Source: Sphingobacterium siyangense (GTDB lineage Bacteria; Bacteroidota; Bacteroidia; Sphingobacteriales; Sphingobacteriaceae). Taken from it: DNA of 64,000 nucleotides. The position numbers were made by a program, and so were the translations under genes. The notes beneath the pieces are model-generated. The model was not told the DNA's origin. It was given only the letters and a program-made list of their open reading frames with translations, and did no database searches. The DNA is taken from contig NZ_VLKR01000006.1 of assembly GCF_007830445.1 (NCBI RefSeq), forward strand, positions 124,001 through 188,000, in the 5' to 3' direction. Positions 21,785 through 30,303 of this stretch are shown in pieces (position 1 is the first letter of the stretch; each line of letters begins with the position of its first letter).

Positions 21785-24406
21785 ATGAAACAACCTATAT
21801 CAAAATTAAAAGAATGGTTTGGAGCATTTAAAATGCCTACAGCTAATCAATTCGGCGATTGGATCGATAGTTATTGGCATAAAGATACAAAGATTCCGGC
21901 ATCGCAAGTTGAAGGATGGACAGATGATTCTGCCGTCATCCTTGAGCCGGGCGTTATGGAGTTGCCTGATCTTTCTTTTCAGACTAAAAACAAAACTGCC
22001 AGAGTTCTGGGAGGAACAGCTGGCAAAACATTTACTTACAAAGGTGCTCAGTATCCCATTAATCCGAACTATGAAGGTATTCTTTTTTGGACTGGTGCAA
22101 CAAAGGTTTGGGGAATACAAGATCAGGTACCTATGTCAAAAGGAGCTGACGGGGGAACTTTAAGTAAATTATGGGATGCAAATAAAGTTGATGGATATTT
22201 AATAAATGAAGTAATAAGAAATAGTGAAAACTTTGAGTATTTAAGCACAAAAAATTTAAATACATCCCTATTGACAAATCTAACGGATTGGATTGACGTA
22301 AAAAGTAACGAATCCTTTATATTCACCGATACAAAATACCAACGTTCATCAAGTAATTGGGGAATATTGGATCTAGAAATATGGGATGAAGCGGTTGACT
22401 TGAACAAAGACTACTACATCAGAGGTCTTGGCATTAGAACAACAGATAATGTGTTGTACTTTAATATATACTCTACCGAGATGTCATCGGGTAATCTATA
22501 CGGTATAGCACCATCGGGAAATGGTAATATAACAGGAGGTGATTACACAGGAATAAAGACTTTCTCTATCTATAAATCAGGTAATTCTAATGTAGCAATA
22601 GGAAGTGTCACTTTTGATTTTTCCAAAATCCGCACTTCGGGAAACTACAATAATACTTCGATGTATGGAATATTGAAGAAGTCTATTTTTAAAAAATATA
22701 AGGACAATGCCCAAAAAGCAGGGGTTGACATATTTCCATTTTCAAATAAAAATATCAACTTCAATCGTCAATTATACAAATCGTTGAAAAATATAGTGAT
22801 ATTTGATGCCGATGTAGATTTAGGCGTAGATTACTATTTATTAAACTACAATCTAAACAATTTTAACTCCACACAAAATGCTTATCTTATCTATTTTGCA
22901 ATAGCAAGAATTGATTCGGGCGGCGGAAGTAACTTCTTGTATACAATTGCTCCATCAGCAAGTACTTTAGCTTATATATCAACCCCGACTATACAATCAG
23001 GCGTTCAAAGGTTGCCTATTTATAAGAAAGGTTTTGCAAATATTGAGATAGGTTATATAGATGTTGATTTCTCAGTGCATGAAAATGTTAGTTATTCGAC
23101 AGTTGGGACTACCACAGGCGCTTTACTAAGTCCACGTATTTTTATTCCTACAAGATTATACAAGCCTGTAACAGCGACCTCCCATCGTTTGATATTGCCT
23201 AACAACATTTACTTTTTAGATGATGCTAAGTTGCCAATATTCAAGCAATCGGTATTTTCAAGCTCATTCGACTTAGATAGAGTAAACCTTTATTATGGAC
23301 GAATAGATGGAGATTACCCCATGATGAATCACGTGCCTCATAGTGCTTTGATTAGTCCTTCAGAATTAGGTAGCTCGCTACGGATTTCTGCTAAATATTC
23401 TGAAAATAAGAGTATTAATAATGTAGCGTACTACAAGGACTTGACAGTTCATAAAGTCAACAGTTCTGACTTAGTGGGTAAGACTGCCACCGTTATAGGA
23501 GCAGGTGACTCAATTACAGACTTTAATATGATGGGCAACGTCAATAGAAAATTGACAGCAAAGGGTATCAACTTGAATTATCAAGGAACCATGACTGATA
23601 TTATATCAGGAGTGACAACAAGGAATGAAGGTCGCTCAAGCTGGGAGTACCGTCAAGCTATAGGTAAGACTACTAAGAGGTTCAATGAAGCTAAAGCAAT
23701 CCTTCCTCAGCCGATAGGATCTGATAGTGATATTAATCAAAATCCATTCATTTATCCAGCTACACCAGCACAAATATCCAATAATCCAACTTGGTGCTTT
23801 GAAAACCATGTGTCGAGTGGTGGGTTGGATAATGAAAAGAACTATACACAATCACAATTAGATGGTGGATATAGCGGAGATTATTACACCTTTGACTTTG
23901 AAAGATATGTAAGTGGCCACAACATTATTGTCGGGGATAAATTGATATTTATTTCTAATTGGGGATTTAATGATGTAAACCATTTGCAGACCACTCAAGG
24001 TGTTGAAGATGCGCTACTGGGGATTGAGATAGTTGTGAATCGATTAAAGCAATATGCAACTGCGAATCCTACAAAACAAGTTGTTGTTGGAATTTCAGGA
24101 TTATTGGTAGTAAATGTTAATCTGATATGGAATACTCTTTTTAGTAATTATCTAGAGAGAGCAATTGTATTAGTTAAATCATTAAAAACTACTTTGGAAA
24201 GTTTAAATTTCAAACTTGATTTTGTGCCTGTGATCATGTCGGTTGATAGGTCATTTGCTTGGAATTATCCTGCAAATGCTTCTACAACTATTTCGGTTCA
24301 AAATGATACTAAATACAGCACTCCTGCTGATGTTGTGCATCCTCATGATGTTGGTATCAATCAAATATCTAATATGTTAATGAATTACATTGCTAATAAA
24401 TTGTAA
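21785..24406 (+). CDS. Tail fibre with C-terminal SGNH esterase domain
   Basis: An 873-residue protein. The N-terminus (ISKLKEWFGAFKMPTANQFGDWIDSYWHKDTKIPASQVEGW) is an attachment segment common to fibres of these phages. The middle (~residues 160-560) is Asn/Ser/Tyr-rich and beta-like, with repeated blocks such as NLYGIAPSGNGN and FLYTIAPSAST, each followed by a short KSGNSNVAIGSV or KKGFANIEIGYI unit. Residues ~570-873 are an SGNH hydrolase: GDSIT (~573), GFND (~727) and DVVHPHD (~848) supply the Ser, Asn and Asp/His. Likely role: remove acyl groups from surface polysaccharide during adsorption. The gene is AT-rich compared with the tail genes. Confidence 0.8.
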   Translation: MKQPISKLKEWFGAFKMPTANQFGDWIDSYWHKDTKIPASQVEGWTDDSAVILEPGVMELPDLSFQTKNKTARVLGGTAGKTFTYKGAQYPINPNYEGILFWTGATKVWGIQDQVPMSKGADGGTLSKLWDANKVDGYLINEVIRNSENFEYLSTKNLNTSLLTNLTDWIDVKSNESFIFTDTKYQRSSSNWGILDLEIWDEAVDLNKDYYIRGLGIRTTDNVLYFNIYSTEMSSGNLYGIAPSGNGNITGGDYTGIKTFSIYKSGNSNVAIGSVTFDFSKIRTSGNYNNTSMYGILKKSIFKKYKDNAQKAGVDIFPFSNKNINFNRQLYKSLKNIVIFDADVDLGVDYYLLNYNLNNFNSTQNAYLIYFAIARIDSGGGSNFLYTIAPSASTLAYISTPTIQSGVQRLPIYKKGFANIEIGYIDVDFSVHENVSYSTVGTTTGALLSPRIFIPTRLYKPVTATSHRLILPNNIYFLDDAKLPIFKQSVFSSSFDLDRVNLYYGRIDGDYPMMNHVPHSALISPSELGSSLRISAKYSENKSINNVAYYKDLTVHKVNSSDLVGKTATVIGAGDSITDFNMMGNVNRKLTAKGINLNYQGTMTDIISGVTTRNEGRSSWEYRQAIGKTTKRFNEAKAILPQPIGSDSDINQNPFIYPATPAQISNNPTWCFENHVSSGGLDNEKNYTQSQLDGGYSGDYYTFDFERYVSGHNIIVGDKLIFISNWGFNDVNHLQTTQGVEDALLGIEIVVNRLKQYATANPTKQVVVGISGLLVVNVNLIWNTLFSNYLERAIVLVKSLKTTLESLNFKLDFVPVIMSVDRSFAWNYPANASTTISVQNDTKYSTPADVVHPHDVGINQISNMLMNYIANKL

Positions 24407-24409
24407 AAT

Positions 24410-24481
24410 ATGATCGAGGTAATGACTGCAAATTACGATCCTAGTAATCCAATGAAGCGCCTTATATTATTTGATATTTAA
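24410..24481 (+). CDS. Possible 23-residue micro-ORF after the fibre
   Basis: ATG at 24410 opens a 24-codon frame ending TAA 24479-24481, three bases after the fibre stop. It reads MIEVMTANYDPSNPMKRLIL and ends FDI. It precedes the terminator, so it would be on the same message. It could be a small tail-associated peptide, but chance is a real alternative at this length. Confidence 0.25.
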   Translation: MIEVMTANYDPSNPMKRLILFDI

Positions 24482-24486
24482 TAGAT

Positions 24487-24525
24487 TTTAATGGCCGTTT
24501 AAATTTAATTTAAACGGCCATTAAA
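24487..24525. terminator. Bidirectional terminator after the fibre operon
   Basis: The region is a near perfect inverted repeat: TTTAATGGCCGTTTAAAT and its mirror ATTTAAACGGCCATTAAA, with T-runs on both sides. It can end the rightward late transcript and the leftward transcript of the small gene at 24526-24729, whose stop lies at its right edge. Confidence 0.8.
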
Positions 24526-24729
24526 TTACATGTATTCCCTTGCTGCCCAACCGAGATGAAAGACGTCTCTTAAATTGTACTCAAATCCCTCTTTGGGTTC
24601 AATTTCAATACTTGATTCGTTGAATTTCACATTGTATTTAATGAAGAAACCAGTTACAAACAAGTGATCCTCTTTAGCTTTGTTGATTGCTTCAATAACA
24701 TCGCTACTTGGTAAAATTATTTTTATCAT
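24526..24729 (-). CDS. Small unknown gene near the prophage right end
   Basis: A 67-residue acidic protein (SSDVIEAINKAKEDHLFVTGFFIKYNVKF ... FHLGWAAREYM) with no signal peptide. It lies on the minus strand between a bidirectional terminator on its 3' side and another terminator upstream (24789-24814), so it is an isolated transcription unit. Its place inside the prophage end suggests a moron. I recognise no family. Confidence 0.5.
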   Translation of the reverse strand: MIKIILPSSDVIEAINKAKEDHLFVTGFFIKYNVKFNESSIEIEPKEGFEYNLRDVFHLGWAAREYM

Positions 24730-24788
24730 ATAGCTAAGGTCGGTAAGGGTATTTAATATAATTTATGGTTAACCGTAAAGAATAATAA

Positions 24789-24814
24789 AAAAGGGAGCTT
24801 TGTAGCTCCCTTTT
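24789..24814. terminator. Bidirectional terminator near the right end
   Basis: AAAAGGGAGCT (24789-24799), loop TTGT, AGCTCCCTTTT (24804-24814): a perfect 11-pair stem with A- and T-runs, usable in both directions. It would insulate the small gene at 24526-24729 from transcription entering from the host side. Confidence 0.75.
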
Positions 24815-24872
24815 CCTTTTAAAATTTTTTGAGTCAAGGGAGTTAATCCCTTGATGACGTTAATCAAATATA

Positions 24873-24916
24873 GAAAAATTTTGTAACATTTGGTTTTAAA
24901 AATTCTTACATTTCGT
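24873..24916 (-). repeat. Two tandem 22-bp repeats, putative transposase-binding sites
   Basis: Read on the minus strand, ACGAAATGTAAGAATTTTTA (24916 leftward) and ACCAAATGTTACAAAATTTT (24894 leftward) begin two adjacent units of 22 bases; 14 of 22 positions agree, with the ACnAAATGT core identical. MuA sites are also 22 bp and contain an A-rich CGAAA element. The outer unit lies about 14 bases from the proposed right end, as Mu R1 lies close to its end. Confidence 0.5.
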
Positions 24917-25066
24917 TTTTGCGTTTATATGGACGACATCTTCAGCAAGATTCGAACATTGGGTCTTCTGATACAGAAAATAGTATAATTTCCTGTACCA
25001 ATAACGATAAGCTAAAAAAAACTCTTTTTCGTTTGTAGGTGCCCGCTGTAGGATTTTATTAATCAT
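24896..25066 (-). pseudogene. ECF sigma factor, N-terminal fragment interrupted by prophage
   Basis: ATG at 25066 opens a 56-codon frame. Residues 5-45 match region 2 of ECF sigma factors: LQRAPTNEKEFFLAYRY, then WYRKLYYFLYQK, then SNLAEDVV, where most family members continue with QEVFLKIW. Here the last ten residues (INAKTKCKNF) are phage sequence and a stop follows. The missing remainder, about 130 codons, should lie on the far side of the prophage. In this phylum such sigma factors often pair with an anti-sigma FecR and a SusC-type transporter; whether this one did is unknown. The lysogen would lack this factor. Confidence 0.7.
24925..24937. other. Prophage right end / host junction
   Basis: On the minus strand, ECF sigma coding sequence matches its family through ...LAEDVV (codon 45, ends at 24932) and then diverges, and codon 46 would be expected to be Gln but is His. 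The phage end therefore lies at 24930, give or take a few bases. Sequence inside begins, from the end inward, TATAAACGCAAAAACGAAAT. A target duplication cannot be checked because the left end is outside the window. Confidence 0.55.
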
Positions 25067-25489
25067 AATCTACATTTAGATAGTCTTGTTTCAATGCTGT
25101 TATCCTTTTCACAAAGAATATCGAAATTGGTATCTGACAGAATTTCAATTTGATCCATCAATATGACCCATGCTTTTTGGCTAGTTATCCACCTCTAAAG
25201 TGATTATTTTTTATCAAAAAAACAAGACAATATTTTTCAATAAAGCAATTGCTTCTATCTCTATTTTAAGCACCTTCTTTCCTAAAAGCTTTTTGGTCTC
25301 ACAAGAACCAACTGTCATGAAAGTAAACTGCTGGTTCTTTCTGGTCAAAAGAAACGAATTGTAAGAAACGACCTGTTTCAAAAAAAGAAGGTATTTAGCT
25401 GATAAGAGTAAGTTCCTATCAGCTAAATACCTTTTAAAATAAAACGAACTTCTTGAAGTTGCTTGTTTTACTGATGCATATATAGCAAA
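25067..25489. other. Intergenic region between sigma fragment and SusD
   Basis: This 423-base AT-rich stretch holds no convincing gene. A 31-codon minus-strand frame (25063-25158, starting MDQIEILSDTNF) overlaps the sigma start in another frame and may be a leader or chance. An imperfect hairpin (AAGAACCA at 25303-25310 with TGGTTCTT at 25332-25339) has no clear role. The SusD terminator lies at 25388-25433. Promoter elements for the sigma gene were not identifiable with confidence. Confidence 0.5.
25388..25433 (-). terminator. Terminator of the SusCD operon
   Basis: AAGGTATTTAGCTGATA (25389-25405) pairs with TATCAGCTAAATACCTT (25417-25433), a 17-pair stem with an 11-base loop. On the minus strand it is followed by a T-rich run (CTTCTTTTTTT). 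It lies 57 bases after the SusD stop. Confidence 0.85.
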
Positions 25490-27070
25490 TTAATAACCCG
25501 TATTTTGCTTCAAATTTGGATTGACGGCAATCTGTTGGCTCGGGATTGGATAAACCAATGTTTTGGGATCGGCATCCGCAGCCTTTTCTTGCCAGGCCAA
25601 TAAAAATTTACCAAAACGAATTAAATCCTGTCTTCTCCAGCCTTCCCAATATAACTCGCGAGCACGCTCATCCAATAAATTATCGAGCGTCAATGCCGTC
25701 AGGTTATTAACACCACGGTTCGTCCGAATAGTATTGACCAAACCGAGTGCCTCTGTTGCTGTTCCTGTTCCACCTCTCAGAATAGCCTCTGCTTGCATCA
25801 GCAATACATCGGCATAACGGAAGACTACCCAGTCGTTGTTTCGTTGACCAGTGACAGCATAATCAAAGGCATACTTCATTGGACGGATACCCGCTGTTTC
25901 CAATGTAGCTCCAGAGGTCCGGATGGTCACTTCACGCGTGAAGACCAAAGGTGCATTCGCTGGATTTCGCGCCATCAATGGTTTGTTTGTACTCCAATTG
26001 TATTGCTGTCCTGCAAAAAAACCTACATTTTGACGTTTGAATTCTTTTGTTCTGTTAGAAGTCGTATCAGCCGGATAATTATAGTAAATTCCTCTTCTTT
26101 CATCGGCATCCGAAAATTTATCGTAATAATCTGATAATGTACACCAACCGTTCCAGCCCCCAGGTCTCATATTATAATGCGCAATAGTATTCCAGGTACG
26201 ATCCACATTTCCACCTCTATCGCCATTTTTATTATATAAAGTGAAAATATTTTCGGTAGACTTTTCGTCGTTATCGGGCGCGAAATTATCAAAGTACTTG
26301 CCCTTTGCAGAAACAGTATAGGATCCCGAAGCCGTAATTTCCTTGGCTAAGGCCACCACTTTATTCATATCTTCGGCAGCAAAAGAAGGAGCTTGTCTGT
26401 TTAAAAATGTTCCCTTATTCAAATAAATCTTCATCAGCAATGCTTTTGCCGCATTTTTATTGGCTACATAGGCTGCTTTCGGACCGTTTGCAGGCAAACT
26501 CGCTATAATTTCGTTGAGATCCTTCACGATATAATCAATAGCCGCCTGTGGCCGTAACACCTCTGGTGCGATTCTAAAATCTTCAAAAGAGGCTCCTTCC
26601 CGGACGGGTACTACGCCATAGAGATCCAACATATCGAACATGACCAACGCACGAATAAACTTCGCTTCAGCACCTTGCTGTGCACTCGGATTATACCGCA
26701 ACACATTACCCGCATTATAGATGGCTGTACCAAGACTTACAAATGTATTGTTCATATAACCATTATCAGCATTCCAGGTATGTAAATGGATCGCACGATG
26801 CATCCCATTATCATCCCAGTCACCTCCCCGTGTAGGAGCCATGGCTGCGTCCGTTGATATTTCCTGCATCACCCAGCGCTGTTCCTGCTGATAAGGGGTA
26901 TTCAATGAATTATAAGCTGTGATCAACAAGCTTCCAGGATCCACATTGGATGTCCCTTCCTCTAATTCTCCTTTAAATTCCTCCTTTAGTTTCGTACAAG
27001 AAAATGTACTTGTTACAATGGAGCCAATTATTCCGATATATAATAAAGTTCTTAATTTCATCTTTTTCAT
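25490..27070 (-). CDS. SusD-like outer membrane lipoprotein
   Basis: A 526-residue protein with a lipoprotein signal (LLYIGIIGSIVTSTFSC, lipobox Cys at 25). The family pattern is clear: an N-terminal helical repeat region with EAKFIRALVMFDMLDLYG, and the C-terminal SusD block with FRYADVLLMQAEAILRG, TNRGV and ARELYWEGWRRQDLIRFGKF, ending YPIPSQQIAVNPNLKQNTGY. SusD binds glycan on the cell surface and caps its SusC partner. It is 175 bases downstream of SusC on the same strand. The substrate cannot be told from sequence; there are no enzyme genes in this operon. Confidence 0.92.
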   Translation of the reverse strand: MKKMKLRTLLYIGIIGSIVTSTFSCTKLKEEFKGELEEGTSNVDPGSLLITAYNSLNTPYQQEQRWVMQEISTDAAMAPTRGGDWDDNGMHRAIHLHTWNADNGYMNNTFVSLGTAIYNAGNVLRYNPSAQQGAEAKFIRALVMFDMLDLYGVVPVREGASFEDFRIAPEVLRPQAAIDYIVKDLNEIIASLPANGPKAAYVANKNAAKALLMKIYLNKGTFLNRQAPSFAAEDMNKVVALAKEITASGSYTVSAKGKYFDNFAPDNDEKSTENIFTLYNKNGDRGGNVDRTWNTIAHYNMRPGGWNGWCTLSDYYDKFSDADERRGIYYNYPADTTSNRTKEFKRQNVGFFAGQQYNWSTNKPLMARNPANAPLVFTREVTIRTSGATLETAGIRPMKYAFDYAVTGQRNNDWVVFRYADVLLMQAEAILRGGTGTATEALGLVNTIRTNRGVNNLTALTLDNLLDERARELYWEGWRRQDLIRFGKFLLAWQEKAADADPKTLVYPIPSQQIAVNPNLKQNTGY

Positions 27071-27245
27071 CCGTCTAAATTTGATTATTTATTCATCCAT
27101 TTTGACTGTAAGGCATTCATACTGCCTTTGGTGTTTCATTTGTAATGAGGCGATCAGATTTATTCATTTTTATTCATTCACTAATACGTTTAAATCCATC
27201 TTGATGCTCTCCTCTTTTTATTATCTAATGATCTACAGTATACGC

Positions 27246-30230
27246 TTAAAGTGAGAAGTTAACCCCCAATAGGATATTTCTTGCCGGTGGATAGGGTAAA
27301 TATTCGATACCCAACGAAGGAATACCATTTGTTGCACCATCTGTATTCACCTCTGGATCAAATCCTGTATACTTCGTGATGATGAAAAGATTCTGTCCAG
27401 TAAGGGATACATTTAAGTTCTTAAGTGTTCTACCTACATTTCCAACACGATAGCTTAAAGTAAGATTAGCCATTTTTAGATAATCACCTTTTTCAAGGAA
27501 TCGCGTCGAAGGCGCAGCCGAATTGGAAGTAGACTCTTTTACAGCTGTATTAAAGAATGCTGAACCGATATTCCGTGATGACAAATTGCTCAATCCCAAA
27601 GTCGTCGCTGCCGTATTATTGAATAGATAATGTCCAAAAGCGCCATTCATATTGGCAGCCAAAGAAAACTGTTTATAATTTACATTGGTGGAGATACCCA
27701 ATAATGTGGTTGGATTTGGACTGTTCATATAAAACTTATTAATTGCAGGATCGTTGGCCGTACTGATACTACCATCCTGTCCACGGTACATGCTCATTCC
27801 GGTTTGCGGGTCGATACCTTGGTAATCGGCCAAATACCATACATTCAATGGCTGGCCATTGACCATTCGTTGTCCCAATACACCAGAAAAACCTTGTCCG
27901 CGGAGTGCTCCTGTCTCATAATAACCAACAAGGCCACTTACACTATTCTTAAGAAACGTTGCATTACCTGTCAAATCCCAAGTCCAATTGTCATTTTTAA
28001 TAATTGTACCTGTCAACGCGACCTCTACCCCTTTATTGACAATCTCACCGTCCAAATTTACCCAAATACGTCCCGCAGGAGCTGGCTGTGCAAGCGTTTG
28101 CTCAAATAGCGCATCTGTGGTCTTTTTATTAAAATAATCAATGGATCCATATAGACGGTTGCCCCAGATTCCGAAATCTATACCCGCATTGATCGTCGTC
28201 GAAGTTTCCCATTTCAAGTCAGGATTTCCATAGTTAGCCTGGCTTACACTCTGATTACCGAAGACCAATCTATTCAATGAGGCACCAGAAGGGAATTCTT
28301 GGTTACCTGTTTTTCCCCAACCCAATCGCACTTTCAATTGGTCAAAGATACCGGAAGACTTTAAAAACTCTTCCTGATTAACATTCCAGGCTACGGCCAA
28401 CGAAGGGAACATGGCGTATTTGTTGTTTGAACCAAATTTCGTTGAACCATCCCTTCGCACTGTTGCAGTGAATAAATAACGGTCTAAGTAATTGAAGCCG
28501 CCCCGTAAAAAAAGCGATTGCAATTGGTTTGTTGGACTTCTATACGACGATATTTCACGCGTGGAAACAGGCGTATATTGTAGATAGTCAAAATAATCTA
28601 ACCCCAGGTAGCGAAATCCACCGCCAAAGGAAATGTTATTATTATAATTATAATCCAAATACTCGTAGCCTGCTACCGCATTGACACTCCAATCTGAATT
28701 GATTTGTTTATTGTAAGAGAGCATATGCGTCATTTGCAAGTTGGTTTCTCCGTTATTGGAAATAAAGGCCTGCTCATTGTTCACAGCTGAAGGATCAATA
28801 AGTCCTGCGCGGTACATACCTTCACGGTTTCCAGTTTGTCGCATTGCACTATAGATAAAGCGATATTCCAAATCGTCTGTAATTTTATAGTATGGCGCCA
28901 AGTTGATTACCATGGTATTTGTTGTCGCCAAATCTTTAAAGGCGTCAATACTTGTCAATGGGTTTCGCGTAGTTGAACTGACAAAGGTTAAATTGCCTTG
29001 ATCGTCCCGTAATGGTCGTGTCGGATTCCATTGTAAGGCTTGGGAAATCACATTTCCTTCCGAACCTACCATCGCATTGATCGGTGCGTATTTATTATCC
29101 ATTTGCGTCAAAAAGACTGCAAAATCCAATCCCAATCGTTTGTTTTCCAGAAAACGGAAATTCCCGTTAAAATTGGCTGTGTATTTCTTCAGCTGTGATC
29201 CACGAATAATACCGTTTTGGTTTAAATATCCACCTGAAAGGCGATACTTACCATACTCGGTTCCGCCAGCTACATCAGCATAGTAATTTTGCGTGATCGC
29301 TTTTCTTGTGATCGCTTTAAAAGCATCCTCATTGCCACCGAAATCAGCATTTGCGACTTCAGATGGTGTATAATATTTCAACGCTTCTCTAAATCGAGCA
29401 GCATCTAACACATCAGGATATTCCCGCATGGTAGAAACACCTGCTGAGGCTCCTACAGAAACCTCGGGCTGCCCTACTTTACCTCTTTTCGTCGAAATAA
29501 TGACAACGCCATTTGCCCCACGTGAACCATAAATTGCTGTAGCCGATGCATCTTTAAGGATGTCCATACTAGCAATGTCACCCGGATTCAAGTAAGTCAA
29601 AGGATTTCCTCTATCGGAAGAAAAGCCTCCTCTTCCTTCGGGCAGAGGCGAATTACCCGACATAGGCACACCATCCAGCACAAATAACGGGTTGTTACTG
29701 GCCCGGATCGATGAGTTTCCACGGATACGTACTGTGGTTGATCCGCCAGGTTGCCCCGTATTATTAATCACCATAACCCCTGGTGTCTTTCCTTGTATTA
29801 ATTGATCGGGACTCGTCATGATCCCCTTATTGAAGTTTTTCGCTCCAATAGTGACCATAGACCCCGTTAGATCTTTTTTACGGGCCGTACCATAACCGAT
29901 CACAACGACCTCATCTAGGCCCTGACCGGCACTAGGTTCCAGCGCTACGGTGATATCGTTTCCCACAATGGGTACTTCTTTTAAAGTATATCCAATAAAG
30001 GATACTTCCAGCGTTTTCGCTTCACTGGGAACAGTAAATGTAAAGGAACCTTCCGTGTCTGTTGTTGTAGCCGCGGTCCCCCCTTTTACCTTAATTGTAG
30101 CTCCTGCCAATGGACCTTGAGTCTCATCTACAACCTTTCCCTTCAAGACTTTCGTCTGGGCAACTACAATAAAAGATACAAGCAAAAATGTAAGCGTCAT
30201 TACGCATTGTGCAAGTAGTTTATTTTTCAT
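27246..30230 (-). CDS. SusC-like TonB-dependent transporter
   Basis: A 994-residue outer membrane transporter. It has a signal peptide (to AQT, ~residue 26), a carboxypeptidase-D regulatory-like domain (~29-105, GKVVDETQGPLAGATIKVKGG), a TonB box (DEVVVIGYGT), and a plug with GKTPGVMV, VRIRGNSSI and LKDASATAIYGSRGANGVVII, followed by the barrel. There is no STN domain, so control is not by an ECF/FecR pair but probably by the hybrid two-component regulator transcribed divergently 434 bases away. A stretch EGRGGFSSDRGNPLTYLNPG in the plug marks its subfamily. It imports oligosaccharides with the adjacent SusD. Confidence 0.92.
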   Translation of the reverse strand: MKNKLLAQCVMTLTFLLVSFIVVAQTKVLKGKVVDETQGPLAGATIKVKGGTAATTTDTEGSFTFTVPSEAKTLEVSFIGYTLKEVPIVGNDITVALEPSAGQGLDEVVVIGYGTARKKDLTGSMVTIGAKNFNKGIMTSPDQLIQGKTPGVMVINNTGQPGGSTTVRIRGNSSIRASNNPLFVLDGVPMSGNSPLPEGRGGFSSDRGNPLTYLNPGDIASMDILKDASATAIYGSRGANGVVIISTKRGKVGQPEVSVGASAGVSTMREYPDVLDAARFREALKYYTPSEVANADFGGNEDAFKAITRKAITQNYYADVAGGTEYGKYRLSGGYLNQNGIIRGSQLKKYTANFNGNFRFLENKRLGLDFAVFLTQMDNKYAPINAMVGSEGNVISQALQWNPTRPLRDDQGNLTFVSSTTRNPLTSIDAFKDLATTNTMVINLAPYYKITDDLEYRFIYSAMRQTGNREGMYRAGLIDPSAVNNEQAFISNNGETNLQMTHMLSYNKQINSDWSVNAVAGYEYLDYNYNNNISFGGGFRYLGLDYFDYLQYTPVSTREISSYRSPTNQLQSLFLRGGFNYLDRYLFTATVRRDGSTKFGSNNKYAMFPSLAVAWNVNQEEFLKSSGIFDQLKVRLGWGKTGNQEFPSGASLNRLVFGNQSVSQANYGNPDLKWETSTTINAGIDFGIWGNRLYGSIDYFNKKTTDALFEQTLAQPAPAGRIWVNLDGEIVNKGVEVALTGTIIKNDNWTWDLTGNATFLKNSVSGLVGYYETGALRGQGFSGVLGQRMVNGQPLNVWYLADYQGIDPQTGMSMYRGQDGSISTANDPAINKFYMNSPNPTTLLGISTNVNYKQFSLAANMNGAFGHYLFNNTAATTLGLSNLSSRNIGSAFFNTAVKESTSNSAAPSTRFLEKGDYLKMANLTLSYRVGNVGRTLKNLNVSLTGQNLFIITKYTGFDPEVNTDGATNGIPSLGIEYLPYPPARNILLGVNFSL

Positions 30231-30303
30231 ACGCTTTTTGATTGGTGGTTTAATTGATTTTTATATCGTGCATCTAGGATACACAAATGATACTAAGTGA
30301 TTT

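Larger units (their letters stand above)
1..24930. mobile_element. Mu-like transposable prophage, right part (left end outside window)
   Basis: A contiguous phage gene set fills this stretch: GemA-like early protein, terminase, Mu gp29-type portal, MuF, virion morphogenesis protein, prohead protease, capsid, lysis genes, sheath, tube, tape measure, baseplate J and fibre. The mix of GemA, DUF935-type portal and DUF1320-type protein is characteristic of Mu relatives. The transposase genes expected at the other end are not in the window. The right end is placed near 24930 because coding sequence for an ECF sigma factor reads cleanly up to that point and then stops matching the family. Two 22-bp direct repeats sit just inside this end. 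Virion genes are about half G+C, while the fibre gene is clearly AT-rich. Confidence 0.88.

Noticed and set aside
24937..24944. CA dinucleotides at 24937-24938 and 24943-24944 as Mu-style 3' ends.
   Set aside because: Both lie within codons for the conserved sigma residues AEDVV, which are host sequence, so the phage end must be further left.
24925..25012. tRNA-like sequence on the minus strand (GTTCGAATC, a 5+7+5 anticodon-arm-like stretch, TTGGTA).
   Set aside because: The T-arm does not pair and the D-to-T spacing is seven bases too long. The same bases translate as an ECF sigma factor, which explains the conservation.
25063..25158. MDQIEILSDTNF frame as the true start of the sigma factor with a frameshift.
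   Set aside because: The sigma frame from 25066 already starts at the usual point before region 2 and has its own ATG; the upstream frame is probably chance or a leader.
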